Below are positions 34,245 to 45,959 of a DNA stretch of 64,000 nt, in pieces. This stretch comes from Rhytidiadelphus loreus (Eukaryota; Streptophyta; Bryopsida; Hypnales; Hylocomiaceae). The translations under genes and the position numbers were made by a program. The number at the start of each line of letters is the position of its first letter. Position 1 is the stretch's first letter. The notes under the pieces were generated by a model. It was not told where the DNA came from. It saw nothing but the letters and a program-made list of their open reading frames with translations, and did no database searches. The stretch covers positions 72,043,839 to 72,107,838 of the forward strand of contig OX344761.1 in the NCBI GenBank assembly GCA_947034895.1. Direction: 5' to 3'.

Positions 34245-35990
34245 CTGTGATACTCCGGAGTAATTGGCATGCATCGTTCACCTGCAATGGGTCATTGCAC
34301 AAGATACACTTATTAGTTTTGCACCAAATGAATGAAAAAATCGAGGGCACTCTAAAAATTTTCCAGAAAATTTAATTTAATTTAATTCAATACAATGTGG
34401 AAAATTAGTAGAAAACAAAAAATTATGTGTTTTCCAAAATTGAAATGTTAAATTTTTTTATCCAAAAGCTAATATGCACAAAACTAACATTAATAATAGA
34501 AAAATTCACAATAAACAATGCTAACTTTGAAATTTGAATTGTAAGAAAACCCAAAAAATACAAAAAAAAAGTGGTCATTTTTTCACCTACTGTAGAAAGG
34601 GCTTTTGGTCAACTAATTATATGCCAAGGAAAAAAAATATGGTCCATGTGCTAATATAAAAGACTATGCAAGACTTAGAATTTATTCATTTTAGAAAATT
34701 TCTTTGTCAATGATGTAATTTTAGTGTATGAATTTGAATCCCAAATGTCAAATGGCCACTTGGGGGGGGACGTCTAAAATTGTTTGTATAATTGTCAACT
34801 CCAATTTTTGTTGGTGTGCCTAAAATTGTTCGTGTAATTATCAAGGATGTGATCTTAGTATATGTATTTGAATCCCAATTTCCCATTCTAATTTTTCTAG
34901 GTGTGCTTGAAATTGTATTGAATCCTCTAAAATGACATCATCTATTCTCACTACTTGAAAGTCAAGGGCAAAAAATATTCTATGACCTATTTTCTATCCC
35001 AACCTCTCAAATGTGTGATATTTTGGCAATGATTTTTGAATTATATATGTCCAAGTTAACAATTATAATTAATTGAAAACTAAGAAATTTCAATGAAATT
35101 TGAACATTATGGATTAGATGGCTCATTGTATCATAATGTAGTTGCTTCAATTTTTTAATCAAATTTGAACCAATCTTAAAATAAACATGATTCTTCTACA
35201 AACATATAATGTATAAGATATGTTCAAACAAAAGATGGAATTTATTTTGGGGATGGTAGAATTTGCCCCAAAGTCCCCCCTTCATATAAAAGTCTACAAT
35301 ATCCAAAGGTCCCTAAGGTGTGATGGTTCTAAGGATGAAGGTTCAACTAAGCATTATACAAAATATTAAGACTTCTTAAGCAAATTCACCATCCAAAACC
35401 AATCAAGTTAGGATGATCCATCGTGGATCAAACCTTTTGGTCATGCAAATATTTAGAGTGATCAAATTCACAAATTTTCACTTGTATTTTTGTCAACTTA
35501 ATAATGGAAAAAACCCATATATTTTAGGTGGCCAAAGTAAAATCATGTAGCTTTCCATTGTTATTTCTAAAGGTGGACTACTCTTGTGTGCATGTGGATG
35601 CTAATGTAGCTAAGTTAGTTTCTTACATGGTTGCAATGACAATCCAAAAGAGTCCATCAAGATTGAGATATAATGAATGAATTATATCCAATCAAAATCA
35701 AGGGAATTTTTTTTACAATATAGAGTCTACAAGCACTTGAAGAGTATGTAATGAGAGTTATTTTTTGCTACTCTAAGCAAGAATTTTTTTAAATCTCTAA
35801 TGTTCCAAGGTCAATTTTTGTCAAAAAACACTCAAAACTATCATTTCCATGCAAAGAACAAAATCTTCAACATTTGTTACTTTTCAATATTAAACCACAT
35901 GACCTTAAACTAGACTAGTATGAGAATGTTTGGAAGAAATTTCTGAAACTTTGATTCTACAAATTATAAGCATTTAATGTGAACAAAATG
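34245..35990. other. AT-rich intergenic DNA
   Basis: No gene. 34715-34920 contains two diverged tandem units of about 140 bp (TTTGAATCCCAA, GTGTGC-T-AAATTGT). No coding signal on either strand. Confidence 0.45.
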
Positions 35991-35993
35991 AGT

Positions 35994-36276
35994 CATTACA
36001 TGTTATTTCAGGCCTATGAGAGACCGTTTGAGGGTTGTTCCCTCCGTAGTGAAGGACGGTCAGTTGTCACAAAAAAATAAAAAATAATATAAAAATTTAA
36101 AGATTTAAAAAAAAATTCTTCAAATGCAAAAAGAAGTTGAATTTTTTTCCCAGAAATGCGTTGGCAGCCTCTCGGCCATATAGGACCGCTGAGGTGTCAA
36201 ACTAGCAGTCATGTTCCCTAGGTTCTCATAGCAATAGAATTCGCGGTCTCCTGGAGGTCCGAAAAACCATCTAATG
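35994..36276. mobile_element. MITE family D, copy 1
   Basis: The left end CATTACATGTTATTTCAGGC with CTATGAGAGACCG is inverted at the right end (CGGTCTCCTGGAGGTCC... to CATCTAATG). Interior landmarks TTGTTCCCT, CCGTAGTGAAGGA and CCTCTCGGCCA are shared with the copy at 59870-60101. No open frame. Confidence 0.75.
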
Positions 36277-36364
36277 TGTTTTGCTCCTACCATGATTAGA
36301 ATATGAGACTTTGAATCCTCTTAACTTAAAATTATTGTACTGCAAATTTTGAATATAAATTTTC

Positions 36365-36735
36365 TTTTATGAATAATTGAGTTAGAAGTTAGGGAAATAA
36401 TTTTAACCCCTTCCTTTTAATAATCATTCTTTAATTTTTTTTAAAAATTGAAGTAAATACAAGATAGAAGGAATAAACTAAATTGTTTATATCTTTGAGA
36501 TGGAATTGAAACATACTAATCCCAATAGTAAGATTGCTCTAGTAAGAAAACTAAACCATGTGGAACTTTTTTTTGAAAAATTGTGAACATTAAATTCCAA
36601 AACAAATTTGGTATATTATTTTCTCAATAATTTTCTAAAATTACTTGCAAAACCAAATGCTCAACAACTTTCACATCATTTATCCAAATGGAATGAATTA
36701 AATCTTTCCATGTAGAAAAAAATATAATCTATGCA
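36365..36735 (+). repeat. Dispersed repeat family C, copy 2
   Basis: Aligns with 10860-11260 through GATGGAATTGAAACAT, AATCCCAA, AAATTGTGAA and AATGGAATGAATTAAA. Non-coding. Confidence 0.7.
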
Positions 36736-36739
36736 AAAT

Positions 36740-39180
36740 AAATATAATAAAATATTGGTCTTTTGCCCTTGTTTGCCTTTTTTATTTAGATTTCATAACT
36801 TTTTTTCAAAAACACTAATTAAAATAAAACTATATTCCTAGAAAGCAAATATGTTTTCCTATCTTGAGAAAAAAAATTCAAAAAAAAATTCAAAAAATTT
36901 GACATCAAAAGAAATTGCTCAAACCTTTAAGAGTTTCTCCAAGGGGACTTTTTGGACTTTAGGGGGTAGTCACTACAATTTTACTATCAACTCCATCATA
37001 GATGCAACATGGATTATCAGAGTGCATTGCTAGATCATTGTCATCCATATTAGTAAAAGCATCTATTCCACTAAGTCATCCTGTAAATAAGGGTTTAAAC
37101 TTATTGTTACTAGAAATTTATTCTCACTACAAGTTTATTTCTTTATTAAAATCAATATAATACAACAAATATTTTAATTAGCCTACACTTATTTAAATGC
37201 AACAAAAATATTGTGTCTTTTATGAACTAGTTTCATATGCAAAATAGGATGAATTAATGCATACACAAATTAGGTGTGCCAAATATTGTTTATTTTGCAT
37301 TGCATTCTTCTAATAGACTAAAACTTGTTTCCAAAGATTTAATGACTTTATGGCAAAAAAGATATTGTATTCTTTTCTTAGTAGTAATAAAAAATGATTC
37401 TTTCAAGTAAAAGAAAATCAAAATACAATAATTAGTATATCTTGCACTTATTGAATTAATTGTGTCGTAAATCTTAAAAATCAAATTCTCAAAGAGAATC
37501 TATCTCTAATTGAAAGGTCTTGTATGTGTACATTTTTGTTTTCAAAAATAAAATTATGTTGAGTACTACAATCAAAGAAATAAACTTGAAGCAAGAGAAT
37601 GAAACTTTATTTTTAACTCAACTTTAATGAAAATTTCATAAATAGGTGAATGAATATAGCAAATTTCAATTTAAAACAATTAAATACAAATGATTTTAAT
37701 GAATTTGCTAGATATAGAACTTTGTGAGTTGATGTTCTTATCCTAAAAATTTGGAAATTAGTACATCACTTCATATATTTTACAATTTTTCCATTTCAAG
37801 TTTTTGATTTTGATTACTTGCATAATGCCTTATAGTGCATTTTTGTTTATTTATTTTTAATTGATACATTTGATTTTTTAATCCATGGTACACAAAATTT
37901 TTAGCTAGATAGTTCTCCACTCTACTAGGATTTGAGGAAATAGAAAGATCCTTTTACCTACTTATGTGGTAGATCATCTAAAAACACCTCAAAGGCCCAA
38001 AATTGGTCTTTAGATGACATTTAGCACCTCTAGGAAATGGAGAATAACAATTTTTCATCCAAATTATTTTGGGAACATGGTTATCACTTTTACAAATAGG
38101 TGAAGTTCGAAATTATTTTTCTACGATATTGATGATTTTCTATATAGGAAGATGCTTAATCCATGGATCAATATGTAATGTATTTTGGTAATTTTAAGTT
38201 TTTTGTTCTTAAAGCAATTTTGAGCCACAAAAATGGTATTTTTTGAATTTGAGACCAATTAATGAAATGAAGCTAATGAAGTTCAATTTCTACTCGGATT
38301 GAAAAGTTGAAAAACGAATATTTTATTGCAATTTTAACTTTTGGCCTAAAACCATGTTCCATTGATTTTTCATTATAGAAAGATATGGTAAATATTTTTA
38401 CACTATGATATTCTACACTATAATAGAAACCCATAGAGAAAATTTTCAGATATTTTGAGATAATCTTTGCTTGATTAGAGTTTCTTTTCACTTTTTCCTT
38501 ACAAAAATCATAGTATTTTCAATTTTTCACAATAAAAATCTGGAATTTTTTTGACTTATATATGACATGTTATTTCATATTTGAAAATAAAAAATAAAAA
38601 AATTTCAAGAATAAATGGTTACAACATAGAAACATACAGAGTGAAAAGATTTTGTATTTCATTTCTTTGGTCAAAGACCTGTTTTTTTTAGATAATAGTG
38701 TATCCGAAGAGCTTCAATCTTCACTTTGAACTCTATAATTTGATTCCGAAATACCTGAATTAAAGATAGAAAAAACAGTTTTTAAAAAACATAATAAACA
38801 AAAGTAACTCCTTCACAATATCTACATCTTTGATTCATGCTAAGCATTCTTTTGTCTTCTACTGAATAATTTAGATATATTACAAAATTTCCTATTAAGC
38901 TTCCCCAATAAATATTAATTGGTTGAAGTGTACTCACATATTCATTGAGCACTAGTTGGATGCACGGTCAAGCATTAGGAGACAAACTGGCATTCACTGT
39001 TTGTGAGAATGGCAACCACCACAAGTCCCTTGAACTTTAACAACCATTTCAAAACAATTTTAGATAACTTCAAAGTTTCACCTAATTAAAGATAATTACA
39101 CTTAGTACTTGTGACTTGAATGTATCTAAAACCAACCCCTGTGCACTCTCACCAAAAATTGTGCTACCTCTATACTGTAG
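36740..39180. other. AT-rich intergenic DNA without recognised genes
   Basis: Very high AT with many stops in all frames. Short frames at 36851, 37290 and 38273 are composition artefacts. Nothing recognisable. Confidence 0.5.
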
Positions 39181-39214
39181 TCATTAGAGCTTGGAGTCAA
39201 CTTTTGGGTTCACA

Positions 39215-39470
39215 AAATGCAATCAAGAGAATCTAAAATCTTCTCTCAACTACATCCAAGACCCAACAAAAAATAAAATAAATTTTTTTTGGACGAAATG
39301 CAATCAAGAGAATCTAAAACCTTCTCTCGACTATGTCCAAGATCCAACCAAAAAAAACCCCAATAATACTTTATTTGGACGAAATGCAACCAAGAGAATC
39401 TAAAATCTTCTCTCGACTATGTCCAAGATCCAACCAAAAAAAAACCAATAATACTTTTATTTGGACGGTT
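39215..39470. repeat. Three-copy tandem repeat, about 82-bp period
   Basis: Each unit reads ATGCAA(T/C)CAAGAGAATC, AAA-CTTCTCTC, ACTA(C/T), TCCAAGA-CCAAC, then an A-rich run and TTGGACG. Copies start near 39218, 39298 and 39383. Units 2 and 3 are nearly identical, implying recent expansion. Confidence 0.8.
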
Positions 39471-39879
39471 ATAGGAGCTCTTACCTTACTTGAGTACCTT
39501 CTTCATTTTACTTGAGTACATTCCTCATTCTACTTGAGTAGATTCCTTTTTTGGTAGATTCCTGATTTTGGTAGATTCCTGATTTCAGTAGATTCATGCA
39601 CCGGAGCCAGGCTGGGGCTCCCGAGTTGAAACCTAAATGCAATGCATGCAAGTAACTCAAATTAAAAAGCCCTGGCTAGGATCGTACCGTATCTCCGTCC
39701 ACCTCGCCACCGTAGATGAGAAAGCCCATTATCCCTCCCGTCCGTCTATCCGTCCGTCCTTTCGTTCGTCGCCCGCCGTCCACCCCCCTCCACCGACGAG
39801 AAATCCGATAAGCCCTTTCTTCATCCTCGGCCGACCAGAGGTCGGTGTCAGGGTAGCCAGACTGAGTCGCACCGCTGGA

Positions 39880-40187
39880 GCACCGGCCACGCGTCCCTTC
39901 GCCACCTCATCCTCTGGCGATGCCACCCGAAGCCTCCACGTGTCCCCATCCGCCTGGCAATCCGCCCTATGACCGTCTTCGTTGCCACTGGGCACCGCCT
40001 TATAGCTCTCCCCCACCCCATCGCAACAACCAACAGCCGCTCTCCCTTTGCAATCGACGAGTGTTTTCACCTTCCCCTTTGCATTTCCGATTTGCTCATT
40101 CTGTAAGATCCCAGTTGCGCTTTGCGAGCTTTTTGCTGCACCAAACTTCTCCTCCTCGTTTGTGAAGGAACGCGGTCACTCTGCACC
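39880..40187 (+). promoter_or_regulatory. Promoter of the LEA-like gene with ABRE and coupling-like elements
   Basis: CCACGTGTCC at 39936-39945 contains the ABRE core ACGTGTC. CCACGCGTCC at 39888-39897 resembles a CE3-type coupling element. This pair is the usual arrangement in abscisic-acid-induced LEA promoters. The stretch is GC-rich, and a TTATAG at 39999 could be a weak TATA. The link to ABA is inference from the motifs and the gene type. Confidence 0.5.
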
Positions 40188-42518
40188 ATGTCTGATCAAG
40201 CTTCAGGTCTGCCCCGGTGCTGTCGCGAGAGCTTCTCTCGTGCGGAATGCCCTGTTTTTTTTCTGACAATGTTTTGGGTCTCTTGGCTTTGAGCTTCCGT
40301 TCTTGCGAAGATCTTGGTCATGGGTTCCTGCAATTGCTTTAGATCAGGATCGGTTCCATCGCCGTGTGCGGAATTTTGTTCTGTTTTACTCTGTTTTGGG
40401 TCAATTGGCTTGGAGCTGCAGTAGTTTGTGTCAACTAGTTAGATCCGTTTTGGGAAATGGCTACGTTTATGTTTCGGGTTTCTTGAATTGGAGCTGCAAT
40501 AGTTTGAATGATCTCTGTCATGTGTTGCAGTGAGGTGCATGGTGTTGTTGTCAGATCTGTTGTTTTAATTGTTTGTAGCTGTTGTGGTGAACTTGGTTAC
40601 TGAATTGGTGGAATTTGTTTCGGTTGTAGGGGATGCGGGTTACATCATGACCCCCGATGGCAGCGCCAAGAAGCCATCCCTATTCGGAAAGTTGAAGGAC
40701 AAGACGAAAAAGGCTGGATCCAGAATCAAATCCAAGGTGAAGAAGAACCCCGAGGATGGGACTCCCATGGACCATGATGGCGAGGAGGAAGAGGATACTG
40801 CCAGCGACGTAAGATACTCTACCCGAACGCTACTTGCTTCTCATTCTTGTGAGCAACCGAAATTGCATCCACCTCCCTTGATATTTTGGTCTAATAGAAA
40901 TTGCAATCTTGTTTTGCAGGAGGCGCAATCGCCAACTTCGTCCCCGGTCACATCCACTCCTCGTGACTTCGAGAGCGAGCCCTCTCGATTCTCTGGTGCG
41001 AAGGATCAGTCAGAAACTCCCGACGTGAGTGGGCTCAGCATCAATGAGCCGACAAGCACACCGCAGGAAAAGTCCTACGAAGAGCCGGAGCACAAGTCCT
41101 TCAACGAGCCCAAGTCTTATGAGCCTTCACCACCTCAGGAATCATTCCAAGACTCGTACCAGGAGCCATCCTACAAGTCATCCCAGGAACCATCGGAAGA
41201 GCCATTCTACAAGTCATCCCAGGAGCCATCGGAAGAGCCATCTTACAAGTCATCCCAGGAGCCATCGGAAGAGCCATCAGAAGAGCCATCTGCAACTGAT
41301 AAGGCTTCAGGCGCGACTAAGGGAGCCAAAGATGCCCTCATCGGTGGCGCTGCAGCCGGCGCTGGCGCGCTCGGTTACGACGCCTACAAGAAGCACGACG
41401 AGGAGAAGCCCGTCACTGAGAAAGCTTCTGACGCTACGAGCGATTTCGGTTCCAAGGCGGGAGAGTTTGGCGACAGGGGGTATGATGCTGCGACTGGTGC
41501 GAAGGACTCAGTGGCAGAGCAGACGAAGGACACTTTTGGATTGCCCGGAAGCGAGCCCAGCGCTACTGACAAAGCAGCTGAGACCACCGACGCTGCTCAA
41601 TCGAAGGCAGCTGAGACCACGGACGCGGCGGGGTCGAAGGCATATGAGGCCAAAGACGCTTTTGCATCGAAGGCAGCTGATGTGAACAACGCCACGGATG
41701 ACTCCGAGACATACACACAGAAAGCGACCAACGCTGCCCAGGCTGCGAAGGAATCCGCTTTGGGCGCTTTGGGCGTCGGCACGGCAGCTGAGGGACCATC
41801 GCTGGTTGAGAAGGCCAAGCAAACGACGGGCTTCGACTCCGTCCCCTCGGACACCCCATTGACCGAGCAAGCCGGATCGAAAGCCTCCGAGGCCACGGAC
41901 ACAACTCAATCCAAGGCATACGACGCCAAGGACGCGGTGGGAGCGAAAGCTGCAGAGTTGAACAACTCCACGGACGACTCCCAGACGTATACAGAGAAAG
42001 CTACTGGCACTGCCCAAACCGCGAAAGACTCGGCCACAGAAGCTCTTGGCTTGGACAAGCCGTCAGAAGGTCCTTCCCTAGTGGAGAAGGTGAAGCAGTC
42101 TACAGGTCTTGACAACACCCAGGGACCTTCAGTTGTGGACACTGCGAAGCAGAATCTCGCTTCCACAGTCGACACCACGAAGGCTTATGCTGCGAACGCG
42201 ACGTCGACGGCTCAGGACTACACCACCCAGGCTAAGAGCACCGCCGTGGACACTGCGACGCCCAAGCAGGATGACAAAGCCTTGAGTGAGAAGATCACGG
42301 AGACGTTGGGAGCCTTTCCCGCGATGGCGCAGGAAACGGCCGCGAACGTCACGCAGTCTGCGAAGTCAACCACGGATGCGCATACGGGTGAGCCCGCGTC
42401 GCCTGGCATTTTGGGAAAGCTTGGAGGCTTGTTCGGGTATGGAGCGAAGGCGCCTGAGCACCACGACGCTCCCACCACGCCCACCACCACGTCGACCACC
42501 ACGCCTCCCACGCAGTGA
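40188..42518 (+). CDS. LEA/LTI65(CAP160)-like hydrophilic stress protein
   Basis: Favoured model: exon 40188-40206 (MSDQAS), intron to 40629, exon 40630-40808, intron 40809-40919, exon 40920-42518, giving 598 residues. If the first exon is wrong, translation can start at ATG 40647. The protein is highly polar, rich in Ala, Thr, Ser, Glu and Lys, with no signal peptide. Parts in order: basic N-terminus (SLFGKLKDKTKKAGSRIKSK), acidic patch, 12-residue repeats (SEEPSYKSSQEP) at 41165-41290, a Gly/Ala segment (LIGGAAAGAGALGYDAYKKH), then two related blocks of 92 residues (SKAYEAKDA..., SKAYDAKDA..., each with EGPSLVEK-KQ), and the C-terminal DDKALSEKITETLG motif recalling LTI65/RD29B and CAP160. 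Such proteins protect cells during drying and cold. The family call is moderately sure; LEA character is strong. Confidence 0.8.
41165..41290 (+). repeat. 36-bp coding minisatellite in the LEA-like gene
   Basis: About three and a half units of 36 bp encode the 12-residue motif EEPSYKSSQEPS. Copies are nearly identical at DNA level, so number may vary between individuals. Confidence 0.85.
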
Positions 42519-42519
42519 A

Positions 42520-44240
42520 GATGAGAATTGTAAACTTTTTATTTTTGCTTCGGAGAATCGGAATGCGAGCTTTATGATATTCTGTATAGTGTATTCGTGT
42601 TGGTATGATACTGGCCTTACATAGGTTGTTGCAGCGTTGAAGGTATGTAGTATATTGAATGTACACGCTTGTCTCAGCCGAATTCGGTGGAGGGCTTGCG
42701 ACAGAACAACGTGAAAGAACAATTGTTCTCGTTACTTGCAAGCATGAGTTGTCCAAGTTTCTGACCATGTGTCTGGATTATTTCGTGTCTTTTGTTTTGG
42801 GAAACAAATGGAGTGCATTAAACATTTAAGGAAGTTCCGATCCCCGGAAGCAATTGGTTATGAAAGAAAGTAAATACTAAAATGAACCCAATCTTCAAAA
42901 CTGCTCCTTGGAAAAATTGTCACCCAATGTTCAAACCTTTTTCAGCTTCTCAAAACCTGAATTCATGGATATGGAAGTTCTCAAGTCCCTAGAGTTCTTC
43001 AGACTTGATGCAAGTGTAAACCTCTTCTCGAAGTCATGCTGTTGTGTGACGTTTTTTTGGTGTTTTAGGAGGAAGGTTTTTGCGCATTCTTACGAAATTG
43101 GGCAGAATATGATATTTCTCTTCAAACTATCAACGACCAGAGTATTTTTTTCTTAAAAGTGGAATCTATTTCTGAAATTGCTTTCAGTTGATGGCTAGCT
43201 GTCGACACCTTCATGTCTCATGAGTTTCTTTCCGTTGAGAGACTAGGGACGTGGCCGTAAAGTACTTGCTTGTTGGTGGTCATTGAAGACAGAAGCTTGT
43301 GTTTCACACAAGAACAGACAAATAATAAGCTTATCATACTTGGTTATGAGAGCTCGCTTTGAATCCTGACAAGTGTGACTGTGTTGTCACATGGGTTGGG
43401 TGCCCAATTACTTGGGAATTATCTGAAACTTTTAGTCTACTTCTGTAATGGAGACTATACCATATTGTAAATGCTGAACTTTTCGGAAAAGTGAATCTGA
43501 TATGTGTTGAAACTTAAGAAATCTTTCTCTATATATTCTCTAAGGTGAAAGCAGTCTTCTACAAATCATATAAAGTATGAACCATTTTGATGATTTGAAA
43601 AAACCTGGATGGTTTGAATAGTACTTTTAAGTAAAGAATTTCACATCAAATACCGAATCTGAAACTCTTGGGTGTCAGCTTCAGAAAGGTTGTCCTTTTT
43701 TATTTCTCCCATTTAATTTTTCTTTTCTTTTAACATACGGTCTTCAAGGACGACACGACACAACCAAGGCAACCGGCGCAAGGTCTAGGAGTTACACACC
43801 TTGGGTATCTCCGTCAGAAACAAGTGGAGTAGCAAACTCCATGCAAGCAATGTCAACATGAGGGGTTGAATCAGGACCCTCATGGATTCCATCGGAAGTT
43901 CCTATCACTTGGCCATCATCCAGGGTAGTTTTAGGTCATTTTCGACCAAATTCTCTCAAGTCTTTCACCCACAAAGTTTATCCCAAGCATTTGTGGTGGC
44001 ACACATTCTTGTAGTGGCTATTACCATTTTTTTAATGACATATTCAATTTGATTTAGTTATTTTAAAATTTGATGTACAATATTTTGATGTAACATGTGC
44101 CTCATGAAAACTAATTGGAGTGGGGCACAATTAGCAAGCAAATATTTTCGGATTCAAGTGAGAGCATGTTTGTCAATTAAATTATTTTGCAACCTTGTTG
44201 AGTTGTGAGTGATTGCATTTGATTACTATTTACTATTCTC
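42520..44240. other. 3' flank of the LEA-like gene and intergenic DNA
   Basis: The first 250 bases look like 3' UTR. A less AT-rich piece at 43740-43960 reads on the minus strand as about 41 open codons (DGQVIGTSDGIHEGPD...), possibly a fragment of a mobile element's gene; unrecognised. Otherwise nothing is seen. Confidence 0.4.
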
Positions 44241-44282
44241 TTGCTTAATGCCGTGTGCACCTTGTGTCTGCTGATGGGATGT

Positions 44283-44332
44283 GAATATTCCACATCATTT
44301 CATCCCTCAATGAAATGGTGTGGAATATTTTA
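44283..44332. repeat. Small hairpin, repeat F
   Basis: GAATATTCCACATCATTTCA faces TGAAATGGTGTGGAATATTT across a loop of about 8 bases. A diverged copy lies at 14340-14395. Both sit in otherwise featureless DNA. Confidence 0.7.
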
Positions 44333-44339
44333 CATCATT

Positions 44340-45220
44340 TTGTTGGAGAAGGGACAAGAGAGCCATAGACTACTAAATGTTATGATAGCTTTATACTACA
44401 TTGAAGAATATTTTAGTGTAAACTAAGTTATCCTTTAATTCTATATTGAGAAATTTGATTTAATTCTCCCAAACTTTGAACTACAATAAACTATTCATTT
44501 TAATGAAAATTTCAAAGCTTTTAGGTGGAACAAAAATTATATTTGGAAAGCTTCACTTTGTTAATTCCTTAAAGACAAGGAGATAGTGACCAAATTCCCA
44601 AAATTTTGAAGATGTATTATTAAATGCAACTTAGAAGAATGATTTATTCTTCTAAGATATATTGTCGCTACAGACACTAATTGTCTAATGGATGAAAGAG
44701 AATCCTTCTATATCTATGTAAGACACATGAGAGGACACAAGTGCAATTGTTTATCATTGGAATTTTGTATAAAAAAGGAAGGTCTTGCACAATAGTATGA
44801 CCTTCAATGAATACTCTTGGGGTTCTTAAAGCAAGTAATTAGCTCAATAACCCAAAAGATAATTACTACAGTGACTAGCTTGAGTTCCAAGGTTAATAAT
44901 GACTCTCAAACAACAGTTGTAAAATTTGATCCATAGACCATTTCCATGCCGTTACATCAACTAATGCACAAACTAATATTCTTCAATCAAATTCGAAGCC
45001 AAAAATTGAAAATTCCTTCTAAAATTGACTACATAGTGGCTTTCAAAATGTTTTGTACACTTATAGTATTGACCTAGCTAATTGAGGAATTAAATATTTA
45101 AACAAATTTTTAGATATGTTTTAGTACAAGTAACACACTTGCATAAAATATTAAATTTTTATTTTTTAATAATCTCATCAAACTGATTAGTGAGTGAACT
45201 GATAATCTCATCAAACTGAT
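44340..45220. other. AT-rich intergenic DNA
   Basis: No gene. A 32-bp tandem pair (AATCTCATCAAACTGATT) lies at 45170-45220. Confidence 0.45.
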
Positions 45221-45224
45221 TTTT

Positions 45225-45552
45225 AGTAAGTGAAATTCTTTTTAGAATTCTTTTAGAATTTTTTGATAAGAATTTTTAGGATTTTAGGATTTTATTGAGT
45301 GAAATATTATTGACTAAAATATGACTCCAAATTTTTACATTTCTCATAATTCATTCTAAAAATATCCAAAAATTGTAGAAATTCAAAAAGTATGTAAAGT
45401 TTTTATGTATCATTTTTCATGATTTTTTGGGAGATTTTTGGAGTGAATTATAAGGAATGTAAAAATTTGGAGTCATATTTTATCAATAATATTTCACTCA
45501 GTAAAAATTCTAAAATTCTAAAAATTCTAAAAAGAATTCCACTTTCTAAAAA
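45225..45552. mobile_element. Fold-back element, arms about 150 bp
   Basis: The left arm (from AGTGAAATTCTTTTTAGAAT through GAGTGAAATATTATTGA, ATATGACTCCAAATTTTTAC, TATCCAAAAATT) is the reverse complement of the right arm (TTTTTGGAGTGAATTATAAG ... GTAAAAATTTGGAGTCATAT ... AATATTTCACTC ... AAGAATTCCACTTTCT). The centre is near 45395. No coding capacity. MITE-like, or a long-hairpin small-RNA source if transcribed. Confidence 0.8.
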
Positions 45553-45644
45553 AACTTGAAATTTTTTTCTTGTATTAAAATTTTTTTCACCAATAAATTT
45601 GATTTGAATTCAATCACATAGTGCTTAACTGCTAAAGGACCAAA

Positions 45645-45955
45645 CTTTGCTTTTTGATAATATAGTGATTTGGGGCAGCTTACTACAAACGAAATTTTGA
45701 TTTCTTCCACTAAAATTTTCACACAACATGCGCCTAAGGAGTAGTTTTGAGGCACAACAATTTTTATAACTTTTGACTATATATTTTAAGTATTATTGAA
45801 TGATATATAAATTTTGTTGCTTTGCAAATACTATTAGTCTAGGCAACTTAGAAAATTTCTTTTAAAATCACTTTTTTAAGAAATATAAATTCAAAATTGG
45901 TTTTCTAGAATTATATATATGTGGAAAGCTTTGAATCATTCCATTTTGATTAATC
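45645..45955. repeat. Dispersed repeat family B, copy 2
   Basis: Aligns with 4738-5030 (CACACAACATG, AAGGAGTA, AATTTTTATAACTTTTGACTA, GAATCATTCCATTTTGATTA). Confidence 0.65.
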
Positions 45956-45959
45956 CCTA

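Noticed and set aside
41508..42511. Several long minus-strand frames opposite the LEA-like gene
   Set aside because: Shadows caused by the repetitive, GC-rich codon usage of the true exon; no recognised product.
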